22,623 nucleotides of DNA from Haloarculaceae archaeon (GTDB lineage Archaea; Halobacteriota; Halobacteria; Halobacteriales; Haloarculaceae), in NCBI GenBank assembly GCA_018609945.1, contig JAHENO010000194.1, positions 1 through 22,623 of the forward strand. Reading direction: 5' to 3'. Below, piece after piece: positions 1-6,698 of this stretch. Each line of letters starts with the position of its first letter. Positions within the stretch are counted from its first letter, which is position 1. The notes under the pieces were generated by a model. It saw nothing but the letters and a program-made list of their open reading frames with translations. It had not been told where the DNA came from and did no database searches. The translations under genes and the position numbers were made by a program.

Positions 1-1
1 C

Positions 2-247
2 CAAGAGACGGACGAACTCTTGGTTGTCTCGGATACGACTGAACTTGTCTTTCCGAGACATCCATCAAAGGAAGGTCTCGGCGATATCGGCACGTCTGAA
101 ATGGATCTCGAAGGCGTCAAAGTCCACTGCGGGACGTTGAACGCGAATGTAGAATACGAACCTCCTGCCGGAGAGTCCGGCCAGAGCGGGAGTCCACGCG
201 AAAGCCCCACCCTCACCGAAGCGAGATCGTCAGACCGAGCGAAGTAG
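2..247 (+). CDS. 3' end of a reading frame, possibly IS1341-type TnpB (partial)
   Basis: This frame is open to the left edge of the window and ends in TAG at 245-247, so the 5' part is missing; a TTG at 20 is not convincing as a start. The roughly 81 visible residues match no domain I can name. The tail is low in complexity, rich in Gly, Ser and Pro, with a segment reading GSPRESPTLTE, which resembles the variable C-terminal tails of haloarchaeal IS1341-type TnpB proteins. The RuvC aspartate and zinc finger expected upstream of such a tail are not in view. Codon use (GAA, GAT, CCT, GTA) is more AT-rich at third positions than in the genes that follow, which fits mobile origin. The stop lies inside the right arm of an inverted repeat typical of the right end of IS200/IS605 elements. 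TnpB would be an RNA-guided nuclease; that identity is an inference from the end structure. It could equally be an unrelated hypothetical gene. Confidence 0.45.
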   Translation, partial: QETDELLVVSDTTELVFPRHPSKEGLGDIGTSEMDLEGVKVHCGTLNANVEYEPPAGESGQSGSPRESPTLTEARSSDRAK

Positions 248-254
248 GGTGGGG
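205..254 (+). repeat. Terminal stem-loop, probable right end / guide-RNA scaffold of a TnpB element
   Basis: CCCCACCCT at 205-213 is the exact reverse complement of AGGGTGGGG at 246-254, giving a 9-bp stem around a 32-base loop. The stem spans the stop codon of the frame ending at 247. Subterminal hairpins overlapping the tnpB stop are known for IS200/IS605 elements, where the 3' end also yields the sense-overlapping (omega or re) RNA. A simple transcription terminator or chance GC-rich pairing is the alternative. Confidence 0.5.
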
Positions 255-258
255 TAGT

Positions 259-1407
259 TTACAGGCTGTCGCGGATCTTGTCGAAGAAGCTCTGGTCGAC
301 GTCGATCTCCTCGCCGCCGGCCTCGGCGAACTGCTCGAGGGCCTCCCGCTGCTCGTCGGTCAGACGCTCGGGTGTGACTACCTGCACACGGACGTAGAGG
401 TCGCCCTGCCCACGCCGCTGCAGACGGGGCATCCCCTTGTCCCGGAGGCGGAACTGTTCGCCGCTCTGGGTGCCCGACGGCACGTCGAGTTCGACGGCGC
501 CATCCAGCGTCTCGACCGTGATGGTGTCACCGAAGACCGCCTGCGGGAACGAGATCGCGGCGCTCGTGTGGAGGTCGTCGCCGTCCCGGTCGAAATCGGG
601 GTGGTCGGCGACCGACACCTCCACGAGGAGGTCGCCGTTCGGCCCGCCGCGTTCGCCCGGCGCACCCTCGCCGTCCATCCGGAGCGTCTGACCGTCGCGG
701 ATGCCGGCTGGAATCTCCACGGAGAGCGCGGCCTCGTTGCGGACGATCCCGTCACCGCCACAGGTCGAACAGGTCTCGTCGTAAATGGTTCCCTCGCCCT
801 CGCAGCGCCGACAGGTCGTGGTCTGTTGCATCCGGCCAAGCGGCGTCTGCTGGACGGTTGTCGTCTGGCCGCGGCCGTTGCACTCGGGACAGGTATGCGA
901 GCCGGTTCCCGGGGGGTGGCCCTCGCCGTTGCACTCGCTGCACCGCTCGGGCCGGCGGACGGTGAACTGTTTCTCGGCGCCGTGATACGCCTCTTCGAGG
1001 TCGATCTCCAGCGCGGTCTTGAGGTCCTGCCCCTGCCTGGGTCGGTTCCGCGACCGGCCGCGACCGCCCCCGAAGAACTGCTCGAAGATGTCCTCCATGT
1101 CGCCGAACGGACTGCCCCCCATGCCACCCATGCCCCCCCGGGCGCCGCCGCGGCCGCCGTCGTCGGTCGCGCCGCGCTTCTCGGCCTTCACGAACCGGTC
1201 GTGGCCCATCTGGTCGTACATCTGTCGCTTCTCTTCGTCGGTCAGCACCTCCTTCGCCTTCTTGGCCTTCTTGAATTTCTCCTCGGCGTCCGGGTCGTCG
1301 CTGACGTCCGGGTGGTACTTCCGCACTGCCTCGCGGTAGGCCTGCTCTATCTCCTCCTCGGAGGCGTCCCGCGAGACACCCAGCACGTCGTAGAAGTCCT
1401 CCGTCAT
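259..1407 (-). CDS. dnaJ: Chaperone protein DnaJ (Hsp40)
   Basis: DnaJ delivers unfolded clients to DnaK and stimulates its ATPase in the cytoplasm. The 382-residue product has the full type I layout: J domain at residues 4-70 with the HPD motif at 32-34, a Gly/Phe-rich stretch at about 84-115, four CXXCXGXG zinc-binding repeats starting at C156, C173, C199 and C213, and a C-terminal substrate-binding region with the PSGTQSGEQFRL segment. ATG at 1407 was chosen because the J domain starts at once; the same frame stays open far upstream, but only as antisense to the next gene. A TATA-like ATTATTC-type box sits about 35 bases upstream (near 1438-1447), so dnaJ probably has its own promoter. It lies 2.4 kb from dnaK instead of directly behind it. 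The gene ends 5 bases from the mobile-element-like repeat at 205-254. Confidence 0.97.
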   Translation of the reverse strand: MTEDFYDVLGVSRDASEEEIEQAYREAVRKYHPDVSDDPDAEEKFKKAKKAKEVLTDEEKRQMYDQMGHDRFVKAEKRGATDDGGRGGARGGMGGMGGSPFGDMEDIFEQFFGGGRGRSRNRPRQGQDLKTALEIDLEEAYHGAEKQFTVRRPERCSECNGEGHPPGTGSHTCPECNGRGQTTTVQQTPLGRMQQTTTCRRCEGEGTIYDETCSTCGGDGIVRNEAALSVEIPAGIRDGQTLRMDGEGAPGERGGPNGDLLVEVSVADHPDFDRDGDDLHTSAAISFPQAVFGDTITVETLDGAVELDVPSGTQSGEQFRLRDKGMPRLQRRGQGDLYVRVQVVTPERLTDEQREALEQFAEAGGEEIDVDQSFFDKIRDSL

Positions 1408-1524
1408 CACTTGGTGCGTTGTTGTCGGTTCGGATACTTGAATAACCCGGGTCGGCGCTCGCGGTTCGCCCCCCGGTTCCTGTCCCTGGCAAACGCTTAC
1501 CACGCCCCACCGCCACAATGGGGC

Positions 1525-3258
1525 ATGGCCGACTCCGAGTACGTCCGCGTCGCGGACCTTGCGGATCTCCGTGACTCCGGGCCGGAAGTCGTCTCGCCAG
1601 CCGGCCACGCCATCGCCCTGTTCCACCACGAGGGCGAGGTGTACGCCGTCGACAACCGCTGTCCGCACATGGGCTTTCCCCTCTCGAAAGGAACCGTCGA
1701 GGACGGCCTGTTGACCTGCCACTGGCACCACGCCAGGTTCGAACTCGCCGAGGGCGACACCCTCGACATCTTCGCCGACGACGTCCAGACGTTCCCGGTC
1801 GAGGTCCGGGACGGCGACGTCTACGTCGACCCCGACCCCGAACCGGACGTGCCACCGGAGACCCGCTGGCGCAACCGCCTCGTCGACGGGATGGCCGAAA
1901 CCCTCTCGCTGGTGCAGGCCAAGGCCGTCATCCATCTGGACGACCTCGGCGAGGGGTTCACCACGCCGGTCGAGACTGCCGTCGAGTTCGGGACCACCTA
2001 CCGAGCCGACGGGTGGGGGCGCGGGCTGACGACGCTCGGTGCGATGGCGAACCTCTACGACCGCGTCGACCACGCCGAGAAACTCCGGGCGATGCACGTC
2101 GGCGTCGGGGCAGTGGCTGACAACTGCTCGGGCGAACCACCACGGTTCGACCAGTACGCGCTCGGCAACCGCGACCTCACCAAGGCTCGCCTCAAATCCT
2201 GGTTCCGCGAGAACTGCGAGGTCCGGGACAGCGATGGCGCCGAGCGGACGATCCGCGCCGCGGCCGCACTGCTCGACCCCGCAGACATTGCCGAGATCAT
2301 GGTCGCTGCCGGCACCGACCACCTCTACATGAACGCCAGCCACACGCTCGACTTTCTGAACAAGGCCTTCGAGACGCTGGATCACGTCGGCTGGGAGCAC
2401 GCCGAGGACGTCCTCGCCACCACGGTCGAGCAGTTCACGGACGCCGCCCGCGCCGAGGAACGCCCGGAGTGGCGCCAGCCAGTCGACGTCGCGGCCCTCT
2501 GTTTCGAGGTCCACGAGGACCTGGACGACCTCTGTGAAGCCGGCGCGGGCCGCGCGTGGGACCGCCCCGATGGATTCGTCGAGACGCTCCTCTCGGAGGA
2601 CCCCGAAGCTATCGTCGACGCGCTCCGCGCGGCCATCCGGGAGGGAGCGACTGGCGAGCAGCTAGCGCAGGAGGTCTCGCTGGCGGCAACTCGCCGAGTC
2701 GCGCAGTTCGGCACGAGCAACGAGTTCCGTGACTGGAACACCGTCCACCACACCTTCACGTACGCCAACGCCGTCCACAGTCTCGCGAGGCGGACCGACG
2801 CCGACGAAATCTATCGGGCCTGCGTCGACGCGGCGATGAGCGTCTATCTCGATCGGTTTCTCAATCAGCCCCCGGCACCAATCCCCGACACCCAAGACAG
2901 CGACCGCGACCCTGAAACGATCCGCGAGGAACTGCTCGGGACCTTCGACGAGACGGAATCGGTCGACCGGGCTGGACGGCTGGTCGCAGAACACTTCGCC
3001 GCTGGCGGCGATCGCGACGCTCTCGTCAGGACGCTGGCCCACGGACTGCTGCGGGAAGACGCCGACTTCCACACGCTGCAGAACTTCGAGGCGGCAGTCA
3101 GCCGGTTCGATTGTGCCAGCGACGAGCGCGAGCAGCGGCTGGCACTCATCGCGACTGCCAGGTACCTCTCGGCGCACTTTCCCACACGGCGCGAGCGCGA
3201 GCAAACCTTCAATATCGCCCGCCGTCTCCACCGCGGCGAGTCTCTGCACGCCGAGTGA
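1525..3258 (+). CDS. Rieske [2Fe-2S] protein fused to a large uncharacterised helical domain
   Basis: The 577-residue protein starts with a ferredoxin-type Rieske domain (residues about 5-105). The cluster ligands are visible as C46-x-H48 and C65-x2-H68, spaced as in soluble Rieske ferredoxins and oxygenase components. About 470 residues follow with no signal peptide or membrane segment. They look helical and contain repeated histidines in conserved-looking settings: H191 (AMHVGVGA), H273 (NASHTLDF), the motif VHHTFTYANAVH at 407-418 and ADFHTLQNF near the C terminus. The weak resemblance of this region to questin-oxidase-like (DUF4243) proteins is an impression, not a result. If right, the Rieske domain could feed electrons to a metal or flavin-free oxygenase site in the same chain. 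ATG at 1525 begins directly before the Rieske fold; an open frame further upstream is only antisense to dnaJ. The gene is divergent from dnaJ and convergent (15-base gap) with the thioesterase. Substrate and partner are unknown. Confidence 0.88.
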   Translation: MADSEYVRVADLADLRDSGPEVVSPAGHAIALFHHEGEVYAVDNRCPHMGFPLSKGTVEDGLLTCHWHHARFELAEGDTLDIFADDVQTFPVEVRDGDVYVDPDPEPDVPPETRWRNRLVDGMAETLSLVQAKAVIHLDDLGEGFTTPVETAVEFGTTYRADGWGRGLTTLGAMANLYDRVDHAEKLRAMHVGVGAVADNCSGEPPRFDQYALGNRDLTKARLKSWFRENCEVRDSDGAERTIRAAAALLDPADIAEIMVAAGTDHLYMNASHTLDFLNKAFETLDHVGWEHAEDVLATTVEQFTDAARAEERPEWRQPVDVAALCFEVHEDLDDLCEAGAGRAWDRPDGFVETLLSEDPEAIVDALRAAIREGATGEQLAQEVSLAATRRVAQFGTSNEFRDWNTVHHTFTYANAVHSLARRTDADEIYRACVDAAMSVYLDRFLNQPPAPIPDTQDSDRDPETIREELLGTFDETESVDRAGRLVAEHFAAGGDRDALVRTLAHGLLREDADFHTLQNFEAAVSRFDCASDEREQRLALIATARYLSAHFPTRREREQTFNIARRLHRGESLHAE

Positions 3259-3273
3259 TGTCCGTCAGCTGAG

Positions 3274-3720
3274 TTACTCTTCGTCGGACTCCTTCTCGAG
3301 GGCCTCGTTCCGAAGACGCCGACACCGGTCGGTTTCCGCGCGCAGCTCCGGAACTTCGGTCGGTGAGCCCGACTCGTCGACGGCGACGAACACGAAGTAC
3401 GAATCCGTGGTTTGCTCGCGCTCGCCGGTCCGGGGTGCTTCCCGGAACGCCCGCAGGCGCACGCGGACGCTCGTCCGTCCCGCCGCGTATGCGTAGGATT
3501 CGATGACGCAGGTGTCCCCGCCCGGGATCGGGCGCTCGAAATCCAGCCCCTCGATGCGGGCGGTCACGCACGACTCCCCGGCGTGGCGCATCGCTGACAT
3601 CGCGCCGATCTCGTCCATCCACTTCACGACGTTGCCACCGTGGGCCGACCCGTAGTTGTTGGTGTGCGTGGGCTGGACGCGCTGCCTGTTCTCGATGTAC
3701 GTGTCGCTGACTGTCGGCAT
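3274..3720 (-). CDS. Acyl-CoA thioesterase, hotdog fold (YciA/BACH-like)
   Basis: The 148-residue protein carries the N-terminal signature of YciA/BFIT-type acyl-CoA hydrolases: HTNNYGSAHGGNVVKWMDE at residues 19-37, where the Asn/His/Gly stretch starts the hot-dog helix and the Asp lies in the active-site region. It continues with the expected central strands (ESCVTARIEGLDFERPI and RTSVRVRLRAF). Such enzymes hydrolyse acyl-CoA to free acid and CoA in the cytoplasm, working as oligomers; chain-length preference cannot be read from the sequence. The C-terminal end is acidic (EKESDEE), usual for haloarchaea. A GAATAAC box at 3741-3747 (GTTATTC on the coding strand) about 24 bases ahead of the ATG suggests a near-leaderless promoter. 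It lies between dnaK and dnaJ on the same strand, but I see no functional link to them. Confidence 0.9.
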   Translation of the reverse strand: MPTVSDTYIENRQRVQPTHTNNYGSAHGGNVVKWMDEIGAMSAMRHAGESCVTARIEGLDFERPIPGGDTCVIESYAYAAGRTSVRVRLRAFREAPRTGEREQTTDSYFVFVAVDESGSPTEVPELRAETDRCRRLRNEALEKESDEE

Positions 3721-3740
3721 ACTGACCCACCGGGCTCACC

Positions 3741-3747
3741 GAATAAC
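3741..3747 (-). promoter_or_regulatory. TATA-like box of the thioesterase gene
   Basis: GTTATTC on the minus strand is centred about 24 bases before the ATG at 3720, the usual distance for leaderless haloarchaeal transcripts. Assignment is by position and AT content only. Confidence 0.4.
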
Positions 3748-3798
3748 CGTCTTCGGTGATGCCGCCGTCGGGACTGGACCGCCGGCGAAAAGACCTCG

Positions 3799-5715
3799 TT
3801 ACTCCTCGTCGTCGTCTTCCTGAACGTCCTCGAAGTCGGCGTCGACGTACTCCTCGCCGGCACCGGCACCCGCTGCGCCGCCGGGACCCGCACCGGCGCC
3901 TGCGGCACCAGCGCCCGGACCGCCGGCAGCGCCGCCGGGACCTGCGCCCGCGCCCGCGGCGCCGGCCTGGGCCTGCTCCTGGTAGACCTGTTTGCCGATC
4001 TCCTGGAGCTCTTCGGCCAACTGCTCGGTGACCTCCTCGATCTCCTCCTTCTCCGCGTCCTCGTCTTCGAGGATCTCCTCGACGTCCTCGATGGCGTCCT
4101 CGATGTCGGACTGCAGGTCGTCGTCGACCTGCTCCTCGTTCTCGTCCAGCAGGGTGTTCGCGCGCTGGACCGTGCTCTCGGCCTGGTTGCGTGCCTCGAT
4201 GCGCTCGCGGCGGCGCTGGTCCTCCTCGGCGTGTTTCTCGGCTTCCTCCTGCATCTGCTCGATCTGCTCGTCCGAGAGGCCCGCGCCGCCCTCGATGGTG
4301 ATGTCCTCCTTGTTGCCAGAGCCCTTGTCCTCGGCCGAGACGTTGACGATGCCGTTCTCGTCCAGGGCGAACGTCACCTCGATCTGCGGGACGCCCGCCG
4401 GCGAGGGCGGGATGCCCGTCAGCATGAACTCCCCGAGGAGTTCGTTCTCCTCGGCGATCTCGCGCTCACCCTGGAAGACGCGGATCTGGACCTGCGTCTG
4501 GTTGGCCTGGGCGGTCGTGAAAATTTTGGACTCCTCGGTCGGGATGGTGGTGTTCTTCTCGATGAGTCGCTCGAAGAGGCCGCCCTTGACCTCGACGCCC
4601 AGCGAGAGCGGCGTCACGTCCACGAGCACGATGTCGTCGACGTCACCCGAGAGCACCCCGCCCTGGATGGCCGCGCCCAGCGCGACCGCCTCGTCGGGGT
4701 TGACGTTCTTCTTTGGCGCCTGGCCCGTCAGCTCCTCGACTTTCTCCTGGACCTGTGGCATCCGCGTCGACCCGCCCACGAGGATTACCTCGTCGATGTC
4801 CGACTTGCTGTAGCTCGCGTCCGCCAGGGCCTGCTCGGTCGGCCCGACCGTCCGTTCGAGGAGGTCCGCGGTCAGGGACTCGAACTTCGCGCGGGTCAGC
4901 GACGCCTCCAGGTCCTTGGGGCCGTCCTCGTCGGAGGCGATGAAGGGAAGCGTGATTTTCGTCTCCTTCCTGTTGGAGAGTTCGACCTTTGCTTCCTCGG
5001 CGGCCTCGGTCAGCCGCTGGAGGGCCTGCCTGTCTTCCCGGAGGTCGATGCCGTGTTCGTCGTAGAAGTCCTGGGCGAGCCAGTCGATGATGGCCTGGTC
5101 CCAGTCGTCGCCCCCGAGGTCGTTGTCGCCGTTCGTGGCGACGACCTCGTAGACGCCCCCGCCCAGATCGAGGATGGAGACGTCGAAGGTGCCGCCGCCG
5201 AGGTCGAACACGAGGACGGTCTGGTCGGATTCGTCGTCGAGCCCGTAGGCCATGCTCGCGGCCGTGGGCTCGTTGATGATGCGCTCGACCTCGAAGCCGG
5301 CGATCTCGCCGGCGTCCTTGGTGGCCTGGCGCTGGCGGTCCGAGAAGTACGCCGGGACCGTGATGACGGCCTTCTCGACCTCCTCGCCCAGATACTCCTC
5401 GGCGTCGCGTTTGATCTTCTGGAGGATCATCGCCGAGACCTGCTCGGGGGTGTACTCCTCGCCGTCCATCTCGACCGTGTAGCCGTCCTCGCCCATGTGG
5501 CGCTTGATCGACTCGACGGTGTTCTCGGGGTTCTGGATGGCCTGGTTCTTGGCCGGTTTGCCCACCAGCTGTTCGCCGTCGTCGAAGGCGACCACGGAGG
5601 GTGTCGTGCGGTCGCCCTCGCCGTTGACGATGATCTCGGGGTCACCGCCCTCCATCACGGCGAACGCGCTGTTCGTCGTGCCGAGGTCGATGCCGAGAAT
5701 CTTGTTGCTCGCCAT
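3799..5715 (-). CDS. dnaK: Chaperone protein DnaK (Hsp70)
   Basis: DnaK is the ATP-driven Hsp70 that binds exposed hydrophobic segments, in a cycle with DnaJ and GrpE. The 638-residue product begins with the phosphate-1 motif GIDLGTTNS at residues 8-16, has the phosphate-2 motif VFDLGGGTFDVS and the adenosine motif ILVGGSTRMP, then the beta-sandwich substrate domain (DVTPLSLGVEVKGG) and an alpha lid up to about residue 580. The last 60 residues are a Gly/Ala/Pro linker holding a perfect 15-residue repeat, then an acidic tip (DADFEDVQEDDDEE) like the family's C-terminal tail. ATG at 5715 gives the normal N terminus. A CCTTTAACC box and a small palindrome lie just upstream. grpE precedes it by 163 bases, so each may have its own promoter. 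Nothing essential is missing. Confidence 0.98.
   Translation of the reverse strand: MASNKILGIDLGTTNSAFAVMEGGDPEIIVNGEGDRTTPSVVAFDDGEQLVGKPAKNQAIQNPENTVESIKRHMGEDGYTVEMDGEEYTPEQVSAMILQKIKRDAEEYLGEEVEKAVITVPAYFSDRQRQATKDAGEIAGFEVERIINEPTAASMAYGLDDESDQTVLVFDLGGGTFDVSILDLGGGVYEVVATNGDNDLGGDDWDQAIIDWLAQDFYDEHGIDLREDRQALQRLTEAAEEAKVELSNRKETKITLPFIASDEDGPKDLEASLTRAKFESLTADLLERTVGPTEQALADASYSKSDIDEVILVGGSTRMPQVQEKVEELTGQAPKKNVNPDEAVALGAAIQGGVLSGDVDDIVLVDVTPLSLGVEVKGGLFERLIEKNTTIPTEESKIFTTAQANQTQVQIRVFQGEREIAEENELLGEFMLTGIPPSPAGVPQIEVTFALDENGIVNVSAEDKGSGNKEDITIEGGAGLSDEQIEQMQEEAEKHAEEDQRRRERIEARNQAESTVQRANTLLDENEEQVDDDLQSDIEDAIEDVEEILEDEDAEKEEIEEVTEQLAEELQEIGKQVYQEQAQAGAAGAGAGPGGAAGGPGAGAAGAGAGPGGAAGAGAGEEYVDADFEDVQEDDDEE
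3852..3972 (-). repeat. Gly/Ala/Pro-rich repeat encoding the DnaK linker
   Basis: The encoded linker contains the 15-residue unit AGAAGAGAGPGGAAG twice, separated by a short GPG spacer. At DNA level the two copies share a core GCCGCCGGGACC but differ at many third positions, so the duplication is old or maintained by selection on the protein. Confidence 0.7.
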
Positions 5716-5731
5716 TGTTGTCGAACTCTAT

Positions 5732-5751
5732 CCGATTGTATCGGTTAAAGG
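5732..5751 (-). promoter_or_regulatory. dnaK promoter with adjacent palindrome
   Basis: On the coding strand CCTTTAACC (5743-5751) is a good TATA-like box about 32 bases before the ATG, placing transcription start near 5721. Immediately downstream is the palindrome CCGAT-ACA-ATCGG (5732-5744), with 5-bp arms and a 3-base spacer. Its position between TATA box and start would suit a repressor site controlling heat-shock expression. The palindrome is seen; its role is inferred and no regulator is known here. Confidence 0.4.
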
Positions 5752-5878
5752 TTGCTAGATGACACGGATTCCGGCCTCGTGCGGCCACCACGCGTGCCCG
5801 CGGTTTTCTCGACCAGAGCTGTGCGCGCACGGGCCAGTTCCGTCCGTGATCGCCCTGCGTTGCCGGCCAGGTGCCCGC

Positions 5879-6616
5879 TCACTCCGCCGTCGAGTCCTCG
5901 CCCGCGTCACCCTCGTCGCCGGATCCGTCGCTGACGACGACCTGTGCCGGCCGGATGACCTTCCCCGCCATCTCGTAGCCCGGCCGGTGGCGTTCCGCGA
6001 TGGTCCCCTCGGGCTGGTCGGACTCGATCGTCGCGAGCGTCTCGTGGCGCTGGGGGTCGACCTCCTCGCCCGGTTCGGGTTCCAGACGCTCGACGTTCTC
6101 GCGTTCGAACTGTTCGTCGAACTGCCGGAGCGTGGTCTCGACCCCGTCGCGGATGTCGGCGTCCTCGTCCTGATCGAGGGCGCGCGCGAGGTTGTCCCGG
6201 ACGTCGACCAGTCGCTCGACGAGGTCCTCGGTCGCCCGCTGCTTTTCCTCGGCGAGGCGCTCCTTCTGTCGCTTCTTGTAGTTCTGGAAATCCGCCTGCT
6301 TGCGCTTCAGGCGGGATTCGAGGTCCGCGACCTCCTCGGCGCGGTCGTCGAGTCGCTCCTCGAGTGTCTCGACCCGCTCGCGAAGCGTGGCGACCAGCCC
6401 GGCTATCTCCTCGGTGTCGGCACGTTCGACCCGTTCGAGGAACTCCTCCTCGACTTCCACGTCGGAGACGGAGCCTTTCCCCTCCCCGTCCGTGTGCTCC
6501 CGGGGGAGCACGTCCGCGATTGTGTCAGCCAGTGTCCCCTCCGGTTTCTCGCCAGCGTCACCGTCGGTGTCCCCGGCGACATCCCCGTCAGCCTCGTTCA
6601 CGTCTTGTTCGCTCAT
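5879..6616 (-). CDS. grpE: Nucleotide exchange factor GrpE
   Basis: GrpE releases ADP from DnaK and resets the chaperone cycle. The 245-residue product has an acidic, probably disordered N-terminal 60 residues, then a long helix that forms the dimer coiled coil (about 75-140, ending in the family-like RKQADFQNYKKRQKE segment), and a compact C-terminal beta domain with GYEMAGKVIRPAQVVVSDG, a canonical GrpE signature. The protein is longer than bacterial GrpE because of the acidic N terminus and a short acidic tail, both usual for haloarchaea. ATG at 6616 lies 27 bases after a clear CCTTTTATCC box, supporting a leaderless start. It is first in the minus-strand order grpE, dnaK, so it supplies the partner of the next gene. 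Confidence 0.96.
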   Translation of the reverse strand: MSEQDVNEADGDVAGDTDGDAGEKPEGTLADTIADVLPREHTDGEGKGSVSDVEVEEEFLERVERADTEEIAGLVATLRERVETLEERLDDRAEEVADLESRLKRKQADFQNYKKRQKERLAEEKQRATEDLVERLVDVRDNLARALDQDEDADIRDGVETTLRQFDEQFERENVERLEPEPGEEVDPQRHETLATIESDQPEGTIAERHRPGYEMAGKVIRPAQVVVSDGSGDEGDAGEDSTAE

Positions 6617-6638
6617 ACCAGTAGGAAGCCGTCTCGCG

Positions 6639-6648
6639 GATAAAAGGG
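6639..6648 (-). promoter_or_regulatory. grpE promoter (TATA box)
   Basis: CCTTTTATCC on the minus strand is centred 27 bases before the grpE ATG. It is one of the better TATA-like boxes in the window and predicts a leaderless mRNA. Confidence 0.5.
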
Positions 6649-6698
6649 TTCAGAAACCCCGCCGACAGTCTCAAGCCACGGGGCCGCCAGCCTCCGGT

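Noticed and set aside
568..1524. Open frame running upstream of the Rieske start
   Set aside because: It is antisense to dnaJ and reflects the stop-poor, high-GC reverse frames; the Rieske fold starts at 1525.
4231..5748. 505-codon plus-strand open frame opposite dnaK
   Set aside because: It mirrors dnaK codons, shows no family motif and dnaK itself is certain.
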